DNA of 64,000 nt from CAWIJK01 sp963836375 (GTDB taxonomy: Bacteria; Actinomycetota; Acidimicrobiia; Acidimicrobiales; RAAP-2): NCBI GenBank assembly GCA_963836375.1, contig CAWIJK010000001.1:124001-188000 (forward strand), read 5' to 3'. Of this stretch, positions 1-10,729 are shown piece by piece. Position 1 is the first letter of the stretch. Each line of letters begins with the position of its first letter. Below the pieces are notes generated by a model, which was given only the letters and a program-made list of their open reading frames with translations, was not told where the DNA came from and did not search any database. The translations under genes were made by a program, and so were the position numbers.

Positions 1-275
1 TGCTCGGCGATGACACCCAGGTTGTACCAGGCGTACACGTTGACGTGGTCGAGCCTGACGACGTCGAGGTAGGCGGCGTCGGCCTGGGCGTAGCGTCCGG
101 CCCGCTGGGCGGCCAGACCCTCGTTGAGCAGCTTCGTCGTCCGACCGACGGTGCTCGAGGCCGAGGGGGCCCCTCCCCCGCACCCGGCGACCAGCGCCGA
201 GAGGGCCACGACAGCAGCGGCGCCGGCCCACCGGCCGCCGGACCGGCGTGCCGGGCTGTCGCGGTCCTGGTCCAT
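1..275 (-). CDS. TPR-type lipoprotein, N-terminal part (runs off window edge)
   Basis: A minus-strand reading frame starts at ATG 275 and continues past base 1, so only the first 91 residues are visible. The N-terminus has a short arginine-rich n-region, a hydrophobic stretch and a lipobox ending L-V-A-G-C, followed by Gly/Ser-rich linker. This predicts a signal-peptidase-II lipoprotein anchored on the outer face of the membrane. The remainder (ending LNEGLAAQRAGRYAQADAAY and a WYNLG motif) matches a tetratricopeptide helix pair. TPR lipoproteins usually act as scaffolds; no enzymatic role can be assigned. The start is supported by the lipobox position. The gene is divergent from the collagen-like gene. 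Confidence 0.75.
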   Translation of the reverse strand, partial: MDQDRDSPARRSGGRWAGAAAVVALSALVAGCGGGAPSASSTVGRTTKLLNEGLAAQRAGRYAQADAAYLDVVRLDHVNVYAWYNLGVIAE

Positions 276-390
276 CTCGTCTCGTCGCTTCACGTCCGCC
301 GGCCGACGCTACTAGCGCCTTGCAATCGGCATGCCCCGGTGCGTTCGGCTCGGGTACGGTGGCGCCGATGGAGACCCACGGGGTTGGACG

Positions 391-1731
391 GTGAGCCGCA
401 AGCAGACCCAGCCGCACCGCCGGGCCAACCGGTGGGCCCGGCGGGCCTACGGCCTGGCGGCCGGGGCGGCGGCGGTCAGCACCCTCACCCCGGCCATGGG
501 GGCCGGATCGGCGTCGGCCGCCCCGGCCCCACAATCCCGGGGTTCGGTGTTGAGCACGAGGGCCCAGCTCCCCGGCGGTGGCGGCTACTGGCTCGTCGGG
601 GCCGACGGAGGGGTCTTCGCCTTCGGCAGCGCCGGCTTCTACGGGTCCCTGCCCGGCCTGGGCATCAGCGTCACGAACATCGTCGGGATCGTGCCCACGC
701 CCGACGGGCAGGGCTACTGGCTGATCGGGGCGGACGGGGGAGTCTACGCCTTCGGAGACGCCCAGAGCTACGGAAGCGAAGGCGGGACGTCACTGAACGC
801 GGCGATCGTCGGGGGGGCCGCCGTCCCGGTGGCGGTGGCCGGGAACGCCGGGGCCACGGGGGCGACCGGGGCCACCGGAGCGGTGGGAGTGACCGGGGCG
901 ACCGGGGCGATCGGCCCGATGGGCGAGGTGGGCCCGCAAGGACCCATCGGACCGACGGGACCCGAAGGGCTGCCGGGGATCACGGGCTCCACCGGGGCGA
1001 CCGGGCCCACCGGGGTGACCGGCGCCAATGGGGTGACCGGGGCGACCGGGGTGACCGGGGCGACCGGGGTGACCGGCCCGAGCTGTGTGTCCGGTCCGAC
1101 CGGCCCCACGGGAGCGACCGGGGTGACCGGACCGACCGGTCCGACGGGTGTGACCGGGGCGATCCGGGCACCGGCGGCCCTCTTGCCGGCCGACACGGGG
1201 GCAACCGGCCCCCTTTGCGCGACCGGCCCAACAGGCCCCACGGGACCCACCGGGGCGACAGGGGTGACAGGGCCCACTGGCGCAACGGGGATCACGGGGC
1301 CGACGGGCCCAACCGGGGCGACCGGGGCCACCGGGGCGGCGGGGATCCTGGCGTCGGACTCGGCCTACTCGTCAGGCGTCGAGGAACTCGTGCCCGGCAC
1401 CAACGCCGTCTTCACCAACCAGGAGGTCTCGTTCGGCACATCGATCTTGTTCGGCGGGGATACCACCTGGACCCTTGTGGCGACAGGCACCTACCGGGTC
1501 AGCTTCGACCTCCAGACCTCGGCACTCACCGCGACCCCGGCCACGGTGGCGGTTGCCGTGAACGGCGTGGTGCTCAATCCCCAGTCGACGCTGTCGGTCC
1601 CCGGGGCGCCGTTGGTCGGCATGGTCACCTTCAACGCCCTGGCCGGCGACGTGGTCAACCTCGTCGACGCCGGGTCCGGCGTCATCACCCTCACGGCTGG
1701 CTCGTCGGCCACCATCGACCAGATCCAGTAG
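391..1731 (+). CDS. secreted collagen-like protein with [14 protein letters not shown] repeats and C1q/BclA-like C-terminal domain
   Basis: 446 residues from GTG 391; an ATG at 331 in the same frame would only prepend an implausible tail before the signal peptide. Residues 1-45 are a basic n-region, an Ala-rich core and an A-S-A type cleavage site, so the protein is secreted. Residues 65-90 and 108-130 are two copies of a G-Y-W-L-x-G-A-D-G-G-V-x-A-F-G motif. Residues 153-318 are a collagen-like Gly-X-Thr tract, mostly GAT, GVT and GPT, with two isolated cysteines near residues 232 and 276. Residues 319-446 form a beta-rich C-terminal module that looks like the trimerising C1q/TNF-like head of spore or exosporium collagens such as BclA. 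Function is likely surface filament or adhesin. The collagen register breaks near residues 258-270. Confidence 0.8.
   Translation: MSRKQTQPHRRANRWARRAYGLAAGAAAVSTLTPAMGAGSASAAPAPQSRGSVLSTRAQLPGGGGYWLVGADGGVFAFGSAGFYGSLPGLGISVTNIVGIVPTPDGQGYWLIGADGGVYAFGDAQSYGSEGGTSLNAAIVGGAAVPVAVAGNAGATGATGATGAVGVTGATGAIGPMGEVGPQGPIGPTGPEGLPGITGSTGATGPTGVTGANGVTGATGVTGATGVTGPSCVSGPTGPTGATGVTGPTGPTGVTGAIRAPAALLPADTGATGPLCATGPTGPTGPTGATGVTGPTGATGITGPTGPTGATGATGAAGILASDSAYSSGVEELVPGTNAVFTNQEVSFGTSILFGGDTTWTLVATGTYRVSFDLQTSALTATPATVAVAVNGVVLNPQSTLSVPGAPLVGMVTFNALAGDVVNLVDAGSGVITLTAGSSATIDQIQ
847..1344 (+). repeat. collagen-type triplet repeat (Gly-X-Thr), 9-bp based
   Basis: Coding repeat within the secreted protein. 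The DNA is built of near-identical 9-base units of the type gggrcgacc/ggggtgacc, so it is prone to slippage and to assembly error. The Gly-X-Y register is lost at about 1160-1195 and resumes afterwards. Confidence 0.85.
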
Positions 1732-1762
1732 ACCGCCGGCCGCTGCGCCAGGCGGTCCATGC

Positions 1763-2288
1763 TCACGAGGAGCCCGAGCCCCCGGCCGTCACGTCGACGG
1801 CGAACATCCGGTCTGCCTCGATCCGGGCGTACACCGGCCCCGAGTCCAAGAACTCCGACCACTCCGGGCCGTAGCGGGGCTCGTAGACCTCGAGGAGGGT
1901 TGACCGCAGGGCCCGGTCGCCCCGGGGTCCAGGGTCGACCGGTACCGCCCTGCCATGGACGACCACGGCCAAATCCTCCGACGGCAGGTGGGTGGCGCTC
2001 ACTGCCGGGTTGGCCAAGAGGTGGCGCCAGCGCAGCGAGGCGGGGTCGGTGCCGAAGTGGAAGGCACCCCGGTGGAAGACCCCGTCGACCGGTCCGCTCA
2101 GCGGGCGGCCGTCGACACGTCACGGTGGCCAGCACCAACAGGCACACGCCGTCCAGCCTCTCGGCCACCGACGCCGCGTCGAGGCGCCGCGCCTCGGTGT
2201 GGATGCTGCGAAGGTGGTCCCCCGCGGCGGCGTAGCTCTCGTCGAGCAGGCGCTGGAGGCCGCTCAGGTCCGCCGGCGTCTCGTGCAC
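1763..2288 (-). pseudogene. pyridoxamine 5'-phosphate-oxidase-like FMN-binding protein, single-base frameshift
   Basis: Starts at GTG 2288 (HETPADLSGLQ...) and reads well to L-A-T-V-T; the next codons are out of frame. Dropping one base at 2117 restores V-D-G-R-P-L-S-G-P-V-D and a continuous protein of about 174 residues ending at TGA 1763. The motif sequence F-H-R-G-A-F-H-F-G-T-D-P-A-S and the split-barrel pattern fit the PNPOx-like FMN or F420 family, but the substrate cannot be told. It lies 12 bases downstream of ilvD in the same direction, probably as the last gene of that operon. A single indel with intact sequence on both sides is more likely a sequence error than a true pseudogene. 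Confidence 0.7.
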
Positions 2289-2300
2289 GGACCGGGCGGG

Positions 2301-4019
2301 TCAGGCCTCGGTGACGGCGCCGCGCTCGGCCCCGGTGACCAGGCGGGCGTACTTGGCCAGGACGCCGCTCGTGTAGCGGGGTTGGAACGCCTTGAGGGCG
2401 GCCCGGCGCCGGTCCAGTTCCGCCTCGTCGACCACCAAGTCGATGCGGTGCGCGGTGACGTCGATGGCGATCCGGTCACCGTCGGCCACGAGGGCGATGG
2501 GCCCACCGTCGAGCGCTTCGGGGGCCACATGGCCGATGCAGAAGCCGTGGGTCCCGCCCGAGAATCGGCCGTCGGTGACCAGCGCACAGTCCGCGCCTCG
2601 GCCAACGCCCTTCATGGCCCCGGTGACGGCCAGCATCTCGCGCATCCCGGGACCACCCTTGGGCCCCTCGTAGCGGATGACCACCACGGTGCCCGGCTCG
2701 ATCGAGCCGGCCATGATCGCCTCCATCGCCGCCGGCTCGCCGTCGAAGACCCGGGCGGTGCCCTCGAAGGTCAGGGTGTCGATCCCGGCCACCTTCACGA
2801 CCGACCCCTTCGGGGCGAGCGAACCGGTGAGCACGGCGATGCCCCCGTCGACGTGGATCGGGTCGTTGAGCCGGTGGATGACGGCGCCGTCGGGGGCCGG
2901 CGGCTCGATGGCGGCCAGGTTCTCGGCCACCGTGCGCCCGGTCACCGTCAGGCAGTCGCCATGCACGAGGCCGGCCTCGAGCAACTCGCGCATGACCACG
3001 GGGACACCGCCGATGCGGTCCACGTCGAACATGTGGTACGTGCCGTGGGGCTTGGTGTCGGCCAGGTGGGGCACCTTGGCCGCCACCCGGTTGAAGTCGT
3101 CGAGCTCGAGCTCAACCCGCGCCTCGTGGGCGATGGCCAGCAGGTGGAGCACGGCGTTGGTGGAGCCACCGAGGGCCATGACCACGGCGATGGCGTTCTC
3201 GAACGCCTCTTTGGTCATGATCTGACGGGGCCGGATCCCGGCCTCGAGCAGTTCGACCACGGCCCGGCCCGACCGGTGGGCCAGCTCGTCCAGGCGCCGG
3301 TCGACGGCGGGCACCGAGGCGCTGCCGGGGAGCGACATGCCGATGGCCTCGGCGACCGAGGCCATGGTGTTGGCGGTGAACATGCCGGCGCACGAGCCGA
3401 TCGTCGGGCACGCGTTGTGCTCGATCAGGCTGAGCTCCTCGTCGCTCAGGGCGTCGACGGCGTGGGCCCCGACCGCCTCGAAGACGCTCACCACGTCGAG
3501 GGCACGGTCGCGCAGACGGCCCGGGAGGATCGACCCTCCGTAGAGGAAGACGCTCGGAAGGTTGATCCGGGCCGCCGCCATGAGCATGCCCGGGAGCGAC
3601 TTGTCGCAGCCGGCGAAGGTGACCAGGCCGTCGAAGCGCTCCGCGTGCATCATCGCCTCGACCGAGTCGGCGATGATTTCCCGGCTGACCAGCGACGCCC
3701 GCATGCCCTCGTGGCCCATCGAGATCCCGTCGGAGACGGCGATGGTGACGAACTCGAACGGGAACCCCCCGGCCTCGCGGACCCCCTCCTTTGAGCGCTT
3801 GGCCAGGCGGTCGAGCGACATGTTGCAGGGCGTCACCTCGTTCCACGACGAGGCCACCCCGATCTGGGGCTTGTCCCAGTCGGCGTCGGTCATGCCGACG
3901 GCCCGCAGCATCGCCCGGGCCGGGGCCCGCTCGGGGCCCTCTGTGACCTCGTAGCTTCGGGGCTTCATCCCCGGGCGCTCGGCGTTCAAGTCGGGCGCGG
4001 TCCTTCGCTCATCGGCCAT
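2301..4019 (-). CDS. ilvD: dihydroxy-acid dehydratase
   Basis: 572 residues, full length for the family. It removes water from 2,3-dihydroxy-3-methyl(iso)valerate to give the 2-keto acids of valine and isoleucine synthesis. The three Fe-S ligand cysteines are visible: T-P-C-N (Cys65), F-A-G-C-D-K (Cys138) and I-G-S-C-A-G-M (Cys210). The C-terminal G-R-F-S-G-G motif and V-G-R-G-A-D segment are also present. The start is ATG 4019. It follows gatB by 77 bases, so it may share a transcript with gatCAB; no other ilv gene is in the window. Confidence 0.97.
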   Translation of the reverse strand: MADERRTAPDLNAERPGMKPRSYEVTEGPERAPARAMLRAVGMTDADWDKPQIGVASSWNEVTPCNMSLDRLAKRSKEGVREAGGFPFEFVTIAVSDGISMGHEGMRASLVSREIIADSVEAMMHAERFDGLVTFAGCDKSLPGMLMAAARINLPSVFLYGGSILPGRLRDRALDVVSVFEAVGAHAVDALSDEELSLIEHNACPTIGSCAGMFTANTMASVAEAIGMSLPGSASVPAVDRRLDELAHRSGRAVVELLEAGIRPRQIMTKEAFENAIAVVMALGGSTNAVLHLLAIAHEARVELELDDFNRVAAKVPHLADTKPHGTYHMFDVDRIGGVPVVMRELLEAGLVHGDCLTVTGRTVAENLAAIEPPAPDGAVIHRLNDPIHVDGGIAVLTGSLAPKGSVVKVAGIDTLTFEGTARVFDGEPAAMEAIMAGSIEPGTVVVIRYEGPKGGPGMREMLAVTGAMKGVGRGADCALVTDGRFSGGTHGFCIGHVAPEALDGGPIALVADGDRIAIDVTAHRIDLVVDEAELDRRRAALKAFQPRYTSGVLAKYARLVTGAERGAVTEA

Positions 4020-4096
4020 CCGGCCAGCTTACGGCCCGCGGTCGGGTCGACCACCGCCATCAGTCGAAGCCCCCGCTGCGGGTCGACGGCCGGGGT

Positions 4097-5563
4097 TCAG
4101 TGCCGTCGGCCGGCCAGCTCGGCCGCCACCGCCTTGCCGTCGGCCTTCCCCTTGGTGGCCTTCATCACCTGGCCGGTCAAGAACCCGACCAGCTTCTTCC
4201 GCTCGTCGTCGGTGCCGCCGACAAAGCGGTCCCACTCGAGCGGGTTGGCCGCCGCCACCTCGTCGACGACGGCGGCCAGTGACCCGGCGTCGAGGGCCTC
4301 GAACCCCCTGGCCGCGGCGATGGCCGCCGGGTCCCCGCCGCCGGCGGCCAACAGCTCGGCCAGCACCGCCTTGGACTGGGTGGCCGAGAGCTGTCCCCCG
4401 TCCTCCATCACCAACAGGGCGACGAAGGCGCCCCGATCGAGAGCTCGGCCCGCCTCCACGTCGGCCGCCACCTCGTTGGCCGCCCGGGCCAGGGCCAGCG
4501 GGGCCGGCACCCCGCGCTCGGCTGCGGCCACGACGAGCGGGTCGAGTCCTTGGTCGACGACGGCGTGGACCTGGTCGAGCTGGGCCTCGGTCGGCCCCGG
4601 GCCCAAGAGCTGGCACAGGGCCCGCCGGCGGTCGGCCGGCAGGGGGCCGATCGACGCCTTCACCCTGGCCCGCAGGGCGTCGTCGGGGACCACCGGGACC
4701 AGGTCGGGCTCGGGGAAGTAGCGGTAGTCGTAGGCCTCTTCCTTCGAGCGCATGGTGCGTGTCTGCCCGGCGCCCTCGTCCCAGTGCCGGGTCTCTTGGA
4801 CCACGACGTCGCCCCCTTCGAGGAGGGCGACCTGCCGGGCCGCCTCGAACTCGATGGCCCGGGCCAGCGACCGCAGCGAGTTGAGGTTCTTGATCTCACA
4901 GCGGGTCCCGAACCCGGCCGACCCCGCGGGCCCGAACCGAGACGTTGGCGTCGACCCGCATGGAGCCCTCCTCCATCCGGCCGTCCGAGGCGCCGGTGGC
5001 GACCAGGATGCCCCGGAGCTCGGCCGCGTAGGCCCGGGCCTGCGCCGCGCTGCGCATGTCGGGCTCGCTCACCGTCTCGACCAGCGGCACGCCGGAACGG
5101 TTGTAGTCGACCAGGGAGTGCTCGGCCGAGTGCATGCGGCCGCCCTCGCCGAGGTGGGTGGTCTTGCCGGTGTCCTCCTCCAGGTGGGCCCGGGTGACCC
5201 CCACACGGGTGCCGTCGGGCAGCTCGAGCCAGCCGCCGACGTTGATCGGCTCGTCGTACTGGCTGATCTGGTAGTCCTTGGGCATGTCCGGGTAGAAGTA
5301 GTTCTTCCGGGCGAAGCTCGACGGGACGACGTCGCAGTGCAGGGCGGCCCCGATGCGCATGGCCAGTTCGACGGCCCGCTCGTTCAGCACCGGGAGTGAG
5401 CCGGGCAGCCCGAGGCAGACCGGGCAGATGTTGGTGTTGGGCTCGTCGCCGAAGGCGTTCTTGCACCCGCAGAACAGCTTGGTCGCCGTCTGCAGCTCGC
5501 AGTGGACCTCGAGGCCGATGACCATCTCCCAGTCGCCCGGGATGGTTGCCCCGGCGCCGGCGC

Positions 5564-5567
<4 letters not shown>
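4097..5567 (-). CDS. gatB: Asp/Glu-tRNA(Asn/Gln) amidotransferase subunit B (one-base frameshift in the sequence)
   Basis: GatB activates mischarged Glu-tRNA(Gln)/Asp-tRNA(Asn) by phosphorylation and transamidates with ammonia from GatA. The N-terminal part carries the hallmarks [16 protein letters not shown] and [11 protein letters not shown]. The distal part contains the helical and YqeY-like tail domains, ending [10 protein letters not shown]. Frame is lost at about 4928-4933 in a run of g and c bases: removing one base turns V-R-A-R-G-V-G into [17 protein letters not shown], which rejoins the downstream frame, giving about 489 residues. GTG 5567 overlaps the gatA stop as GTGA. The gene is essential where this pathway is used, so the indel is probably an error. 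Confidence 0.93.
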
Positions 5568-7008
<1,441 letters not shown>

Positions 7009-7012
<4 letters not shown>

Positions 7013-7344
7013 GGGGCCTCCCCGCCGATCCTGGGCACCCGGAACCGGTTGTCCTCGACATCGGGGGCGCCGGCCAGCACCTCGTCGCGTTCGAGGCCCG
7101 GCCGGGGCTCGTCGGTCCGCACGACGTTGCGGACCGGGAGCGGGTGGTTGGTGGGGACCACCCCGTCGAGGTCGAGGGCCGCGATGTCCGCCGCATGGGC
7201 GAGTACCGTCGCCAGTTGACCGGTGAAGCGATCGAGCTCGTCGTCGGTCAACGACAGCCGGGCCAGTCGGGCCACGTGGGCCACGTCATCGCGCCCGATC
7301 GGTGCCCGGTCACCTTCCGGGGAGCCCCCGGTCGGGGGGTTCAC
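7009..7344 (-). CDS. gatC: Asp/Glu-tRNA amidotransferase subunit C
   Basis: 111 residues. The motif [16 protein letters not shown], followed by a helix containing F-T-G-Q-L and the L-R-x-D-E-x-x-P-G-L type tail (here R-T-D-E-P-R-P-G-L), is diagnostic of GatC. GatC stabilises the GatA-GatB interface. GTG 7344 overlaps the stop codon of the upstream hydrolase as GTGA. The first 14 residues are Pro/Gly-rich, and an internal start cannot be excluded. Confidence 0.95.
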
Positions 7345-8105
7345 CCCGGCTCACCCGAGGTCACAGCGGTGACGAAGGCCACCGTGCGCTCCTCGATCTC
7401 GTCGCGCTCGAAGTCGAGCGTGGCCACGTGGAAGCTCTTTTCCAGCCGGACCCGTTCGAGCGGGCCGCTCACCGTCGCCCCGACCAGATCGCCGTTGGAA
7501 GGGGTCACCACGTGGTCCTGATAGGCGGTGAACAAGAGGACCGGACAGGCGATCTGCTCGAGCGCCAGGGCCACCTCCTCGACCCCATCGAAGAGGGAGA
7601 GCACGGCCCCGAGCGGGGTCCCGGGGTACGACACGTCAGTCACGCCGGGCTCTGCGATGTCGGGGCCGGCGCCCGGGGCGATCTCGGTGCCTCCGGCGTG
7701 CAGCTGTTGGACGGCTCGGCGGAAATCGTCCGAAGGCGGCTCGACCAGCGGGTTGATCAGGACGATCCCGGCGATCTCGGGATACCGCTCGGCCAACCAG
7801 CAGGCCAGGCCGCCCCCCATCGAAAGACCCACCACCGCCACCCGAGGGCACCGGGCGGCCAGCTCGCCGTAGACCTCGTCGGTCGCCGCCGTCCAGTCCT
7901 CCCAACGCTTGTCCACCAGGTCCTCGACCGCGGTGCCGTGGCCCGGGAGAAGTGGCACCTCGACGCTCAGGCCCTCGTCGGCCAGCCGCTCGGCCAGCCC
8001 CCGCACCGAGTGGGGGCTCCCGGTGAAGCCGTGCAGGACCAGCGCCCCCGCGGGCCCTCCGACGGCCGAGAACGGCTCGGCGCCGGGGAGAACGGGGGCA
8101 GTCAC
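7341..8105 (-). CDS. alpha/beta hydrolase, carboxylesterase/monoglyceride-lipase type
   Basis: 254 residues from GTG 8105; an in-frame ATG further upstream would enter the divergent gene and adds no domain. It has the oxyanion H-G-F-T-G-S-P, the nucleophile elbow G-L-S-M-G-G (Ser), a late Asp in Y-Q-D-H-V-V and the catalytic His in K-S-F-H-V-A-T-L-D. This order matches the Est30-like thermostable carboxylesterase family acting on short acyl or monoacylglycerol esters. It is the first gene of the gatCAB operon, overlapping gatC by four bases; there is no obvious functional link to tRNA amidation. Confidence 0.85.
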   Translation of the reverse strand: MTAPVLPGAEPFSAVGGPAGALVLHGFTGSPHSVRGLAERLADEGLSVEVPLLPGHGTAVEDLVDKRWEDWTAATDEVYGELAARCPRVAVVGLSMGGGLACWLAERYPEIAGIVLINPLVEPPSDDFRRAVQQLHAGGTEIAPGAGPDIAEPGVTDVSYPGTPLGAVLSLFDGVEEVALALEQIACPVLLFTAYQDHVVTPSNGDLVGATVSGPLERVRLEKSFHVATLDFERDEIEERTVAFVTAVTSGEPG

Positions 8106-8187
8106 GGCACCGCATGCTACCGGTGGCGCGAGTAACGTACCGGCGGCCCGACCGAACGCCCGGCGAGGACCTAGGAGCACACCGACC

Positions 8188-8597
8188 ATGCCGTACCCGT
8201 TCTTGAGCGACGAGTGGATCGCCGAGGCCCACAAGATCCGAGCGGAGTTCCGGGGCAAGACCCAACCGATCGCCCACACCGTGAAGATGAATCTGGTGGT
8301 GACCGAGGTGCCCTTCGGCGACGGTCACACGACACTCGACGCCCACATGGACACCAGCTCGGGTGAACTCGAGCTCGACCTCGGGCACATGGACGAACAG
8401 GACCTGAAGGTCACGGTCGACTATGCCACCGCCAAGTCGATCCTGGTGGACGGCAACGCGCAGGCCGGGATGCAGGCCTTCATGGCCGGCAAGGTGAGGG
8501 TGGAGGGCGACATCGCCAAGCTCATGGCCCTCCAGGGGGCGCGCCCGACCCGACCAACCAGGAGATCGCCGACCGTCTGCGAGCGATCACCGAGTAG
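8188..8597 (+). CDS. SCP2 sterol-binding-domain protein (one-base frameshift near the end)
   Basis: Starts at ATG 8188 with aggag at 8173-8177. The reading frame gives an SCP2-like domain: V-K-M-N-L-V-V-T-E-V-P-F, then D-L-G-H-M-D-E-Q-D-L-K-V-T-V-D-Y-A-T-A-K and the signature A-F-M-A-G-K-V-R-V-E-G-D-I-A-K-L-M. At about 8540 (after L-Q-G) one base is missing. In the corrected frame the tail is A-P-D-P-T-N-Q-E-I-A-D-R-L-R-A-I-T-E and stops at 8597, giving about 136 residues. SCP2 domains bind sterols or fatty acyl-CoA in a hydrophobic tunnel. It is divergent from the hydrolase-gatCAB operon. Confidence 0.85.
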
Positions 8598-9321
8598 CGG
8601 GCGGCCAGCTCGCTGGTTTCGTCATCGTCCTGTCCACAAGTGGCCTGGTCGAGCCCCTAGGCCCGGTGATGACACCACTCATGATGGCGGCCGTCGGCGC
8701 TGCAGCCCTACGCCGGCACCGGACCCCGGCGACGCGCGACGGGATCGAGCCGGCGCTCGTCCCGTCCGCAGCCGAGGGACTGTGTCAGCGGTGGACTCCC
8801 GCGGGTAGTGCGGTGGGCGGTCGTTGGTCGGGGTCGCCGCAGTCATCTTGTTGATCCGACGCGTTGCTCCAGGGCTCACCCGGTGGCCCAGGATGCGGCC
8901 GCCCGGTCGGCGGCTTCAACAACGAACTCCTCGCATTGTGGCCCCGAGCCGGAAACCCAACCGGGGTGATCCACCAGTATCTCGGCCTCGACGTCCCGTT
9001 CCCGCTCGGTAACGCCCGGCCATCTACTGGGCGGCGTCAATGGTGCGGGGCCACCCGACCAGCTGGACCTTGTGGGCCAATTTGGCCCAGGCCCGCACCT
9101 GGTCGGTGACCTCGGCCCGGCCCAGACGAGGAACCATCCCGGCGACGGTGCAGCACCAACCCCTCCGCTCCGGGATGAGAGCGTTGTGAGAAGGGGCTGC
9201 GAGCCGGAGGTCTCGGGTCTTCGGACCGCGGCCACCAAGGCGGGTTGCGCCCGATCAACCCGACGGCCCCGAGGCGCGGCATGAACCGCCCGTTTGTGAG
9301 GCGGCGACCCCGGTGACGTAG
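8598..9321. other. 724-base stretch without a confident gene
   Basis: No frame gives a recognisable complete protein. Short minus-strand fragments look protein-like and lie in adjacent frames: one segment of about 9025-9190 (containing V-R-A-W-A-K-L-A-H-K-V-Q) and another of about 8876-9010 (containing V-E-A-E-I-L-V-D-H-P-G-W-V and ending at a TGA at 8876). Together they could be the remains of one small minus-strand gene with one or more indels. I see no tRNA cloverleaf, inverted-repeat ends or transposase motif. Confidence 0.5.
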
Positions 9322-10674
9322 TTGAATTGGCCCGTGCGAGGTACGGTTCGTTGGGGAGTTGTGCTGGCCCCGGTGGTTGTCGTGATCACCCTGGGGGAGT
9401 TGCACGCCCATCTCGTCGGGCACTATGCGTTCACCGGCACCAGCCGATTCTCGTGGACCATCGGGTACATCCTCCTGCTGGAGCTGAGTGCCTACGTCAT
9501 GGGCGTGCTCGATGGCCCCCGCACGACACTCGGTGCACTTTGGGTGGCATTCGGGGCGGCGGCGTCGGCGGCCGTCGTCGTCTCGATCATTCAGTTGGTC
9601 ACCGGGACCCTGGTCCTACCCCGCGAGGTTGTGCTCGGATCGGCCATCCTCCTTGTCCCGCTCTACGGCCTCCTCGGCATGGCCGGAGAGCGGGCCCGTA
9701 CTCAGGGTGCGGGCCAGGACCGAGTGCTGGCCGTGCTCGGCCCCGACGAGGCTGCGGCCCTCGAGGCCGACCTCGACCGGGGCGGTGAGCGCCCGGCCCA
9801 GCTCGTGGCCGTGCTCCACCCTGTTCAGGCCACGACTCGGGCGTCGATCGGGCGGGCAGCCGACGACGCGACCGGGCACCCGATGATCGAACAGGCACGA
9901 CGCCAGCGGGCCACCGTCATCGTGCTCGGCCGCGAGGCCCAGTCCGACGAGGCCCTGGTGGCCCAGGCCGCCGTCATCCACGGGAGCGGGGTGCGGGTGC
10001 GGACCCTCACCTTGTTCTACGACGAGTGGCTGGGCAAGCTCCCCTTGGCCGAGCTCGAGCGGGTGTCGCTCATGTTCGACATCCAAGAGCTCCACGCCCC
10101 CCGCTACGCCCGCCTCAAGCGGATCGTCGACCTGGTGGCCGGTTTGGTCGGCCTGGTCCTGTTCGCCCTGGCCGCGCCATTCGTCTGGCTGCTCGACCGG
10201 TTCGGAAACCGCGGGCCGCTCCTCTACCGCCAACCCCGGGTGGGCAAGGGCGGCCGGGAGTTCACCATCGTCAAATTCCGCACCATGGCACCGGACGGAG
10301 AGAGCGAGTGGACCGGGGTCGACGACCCCCGCCTCGGCCCGGTCGGCCGCTGGATGCGCCGGGTCCACCTCGACGAGCTTCCCCAGTCGGTCAATCTGCT
10401 GCGCGGCCAGCTCTCGTTGGTCGGCCCGCGGCCCGAACAGCCCCACTACGTGGCCGAGCTGCGCGAGAAGATCCCCTTCTACGACGTCCGCCACCTCGTC
10501 CAGCCCGGGGTGACCGGGTGGGCCCAGGTGAAGTTCCCCTACGGCGCCAGCGTGCACGACGCCCTCGAGAAGCTCCAGTACGAGTTCTTCTACCTGCGCC
10601 ACCAGGGCCCGGTGCTCGACGCCCGCATCCTGGCCCGCACCCTGCGGGCCATCGTGCGCTTCGAGGGGCGCTGA
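9322..10674 (+). CDS. polyprenyl-phosphate sugar-1-phosphate transferase (WbaP/CpsE/ExoY type)
   Basis: 450 residues from TTG 9322; GTG 9334 four codons later is an equally good start and no clear Shine-Dalgarno decides. The N-terminal half has about four membrane helices and a soluble Rossmann-like segment. The C-terminal half (from about residue 262) has one more hydrophobic helix and the catalytic domain with K-F-R-T-M, H-L-D-E-L-P-Q, V-G-P-R-P-E-Q-P, P-G-V-T-G-W-A-Q-V and Y-E-F-F-Y-L-R-H. The enzyme would load a hexose-1-phosphate onto undecaprenyl phosphate to begin capsule, exopolysaccharide or protein-linked glycan synthesis. No other glycan genes are adjacent, so the product polymer is unknown. 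Confidence 0.93.
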   Translation: MNWPVRGTVRWGVVLAPVVVVITLGELHAHLVGHYAFTGTSRFSWTIGYILLLELSAYVMGVLDGPRTTLGALWVAFGAAASAAVVVSIIQLVTGTLVLPREVVLGSAILLVPLYGLLGMAGERARTQGAGQDRVLAVLGPDEAAALEADLDRGGERPAQLVAVLHPVQATTRASIGRAADDATGHPMIEQARRQRATVIVLGREAQSDEALVAQAAVIHGSGVRVRTLTLFYDEWLGKLPLAELERVSLMFDIQELHAPRYARLKRIVDLVAGLVGLVLFALAAPFVWLLDRFGNRGPLLYRQPRVGKGGREFTIVKFRTMAPDGESEWTGVDDPRLGPVGRWMRRVHLDELPQSVNLLRGQLSLVGPRPEQPHYVAELREKIPFYDVRHLVQPGVTGWAQVKFPYGASVHDALEKLQYEFFYLRHQGPVLDARILARTLRAIVRFEGR

Positions 10675-10729
10675 GCGGCCCGTCGCCCCGGCCCTCGCCC
10701 CGGGTCCGCCGGTTGGCCCCGGGGTCGGC

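Noticed and set aside
768..1331. Minus-strand Pro-Val-rich repeat protein
   Set aside because: It is the exact antisense of the collagen-like tract; the repeats are forced by the triplet DNA and it has no start signal or family.
45..1874. 609-residue plus-strand frame rich in Arg/Gly/Asp
   Set aside because: An out-of-frame reading of the collagen gene and its neighbours with low-complexity composition; the signal peptide, repeats and C-terminal domain are in the 391-1731 frame.
8598..9321. tRNA or insertion sequence in the gene-free gap
   Set aside because: I find no cloverleaf-capable segment, terminal inverted repeats or transposase motif.
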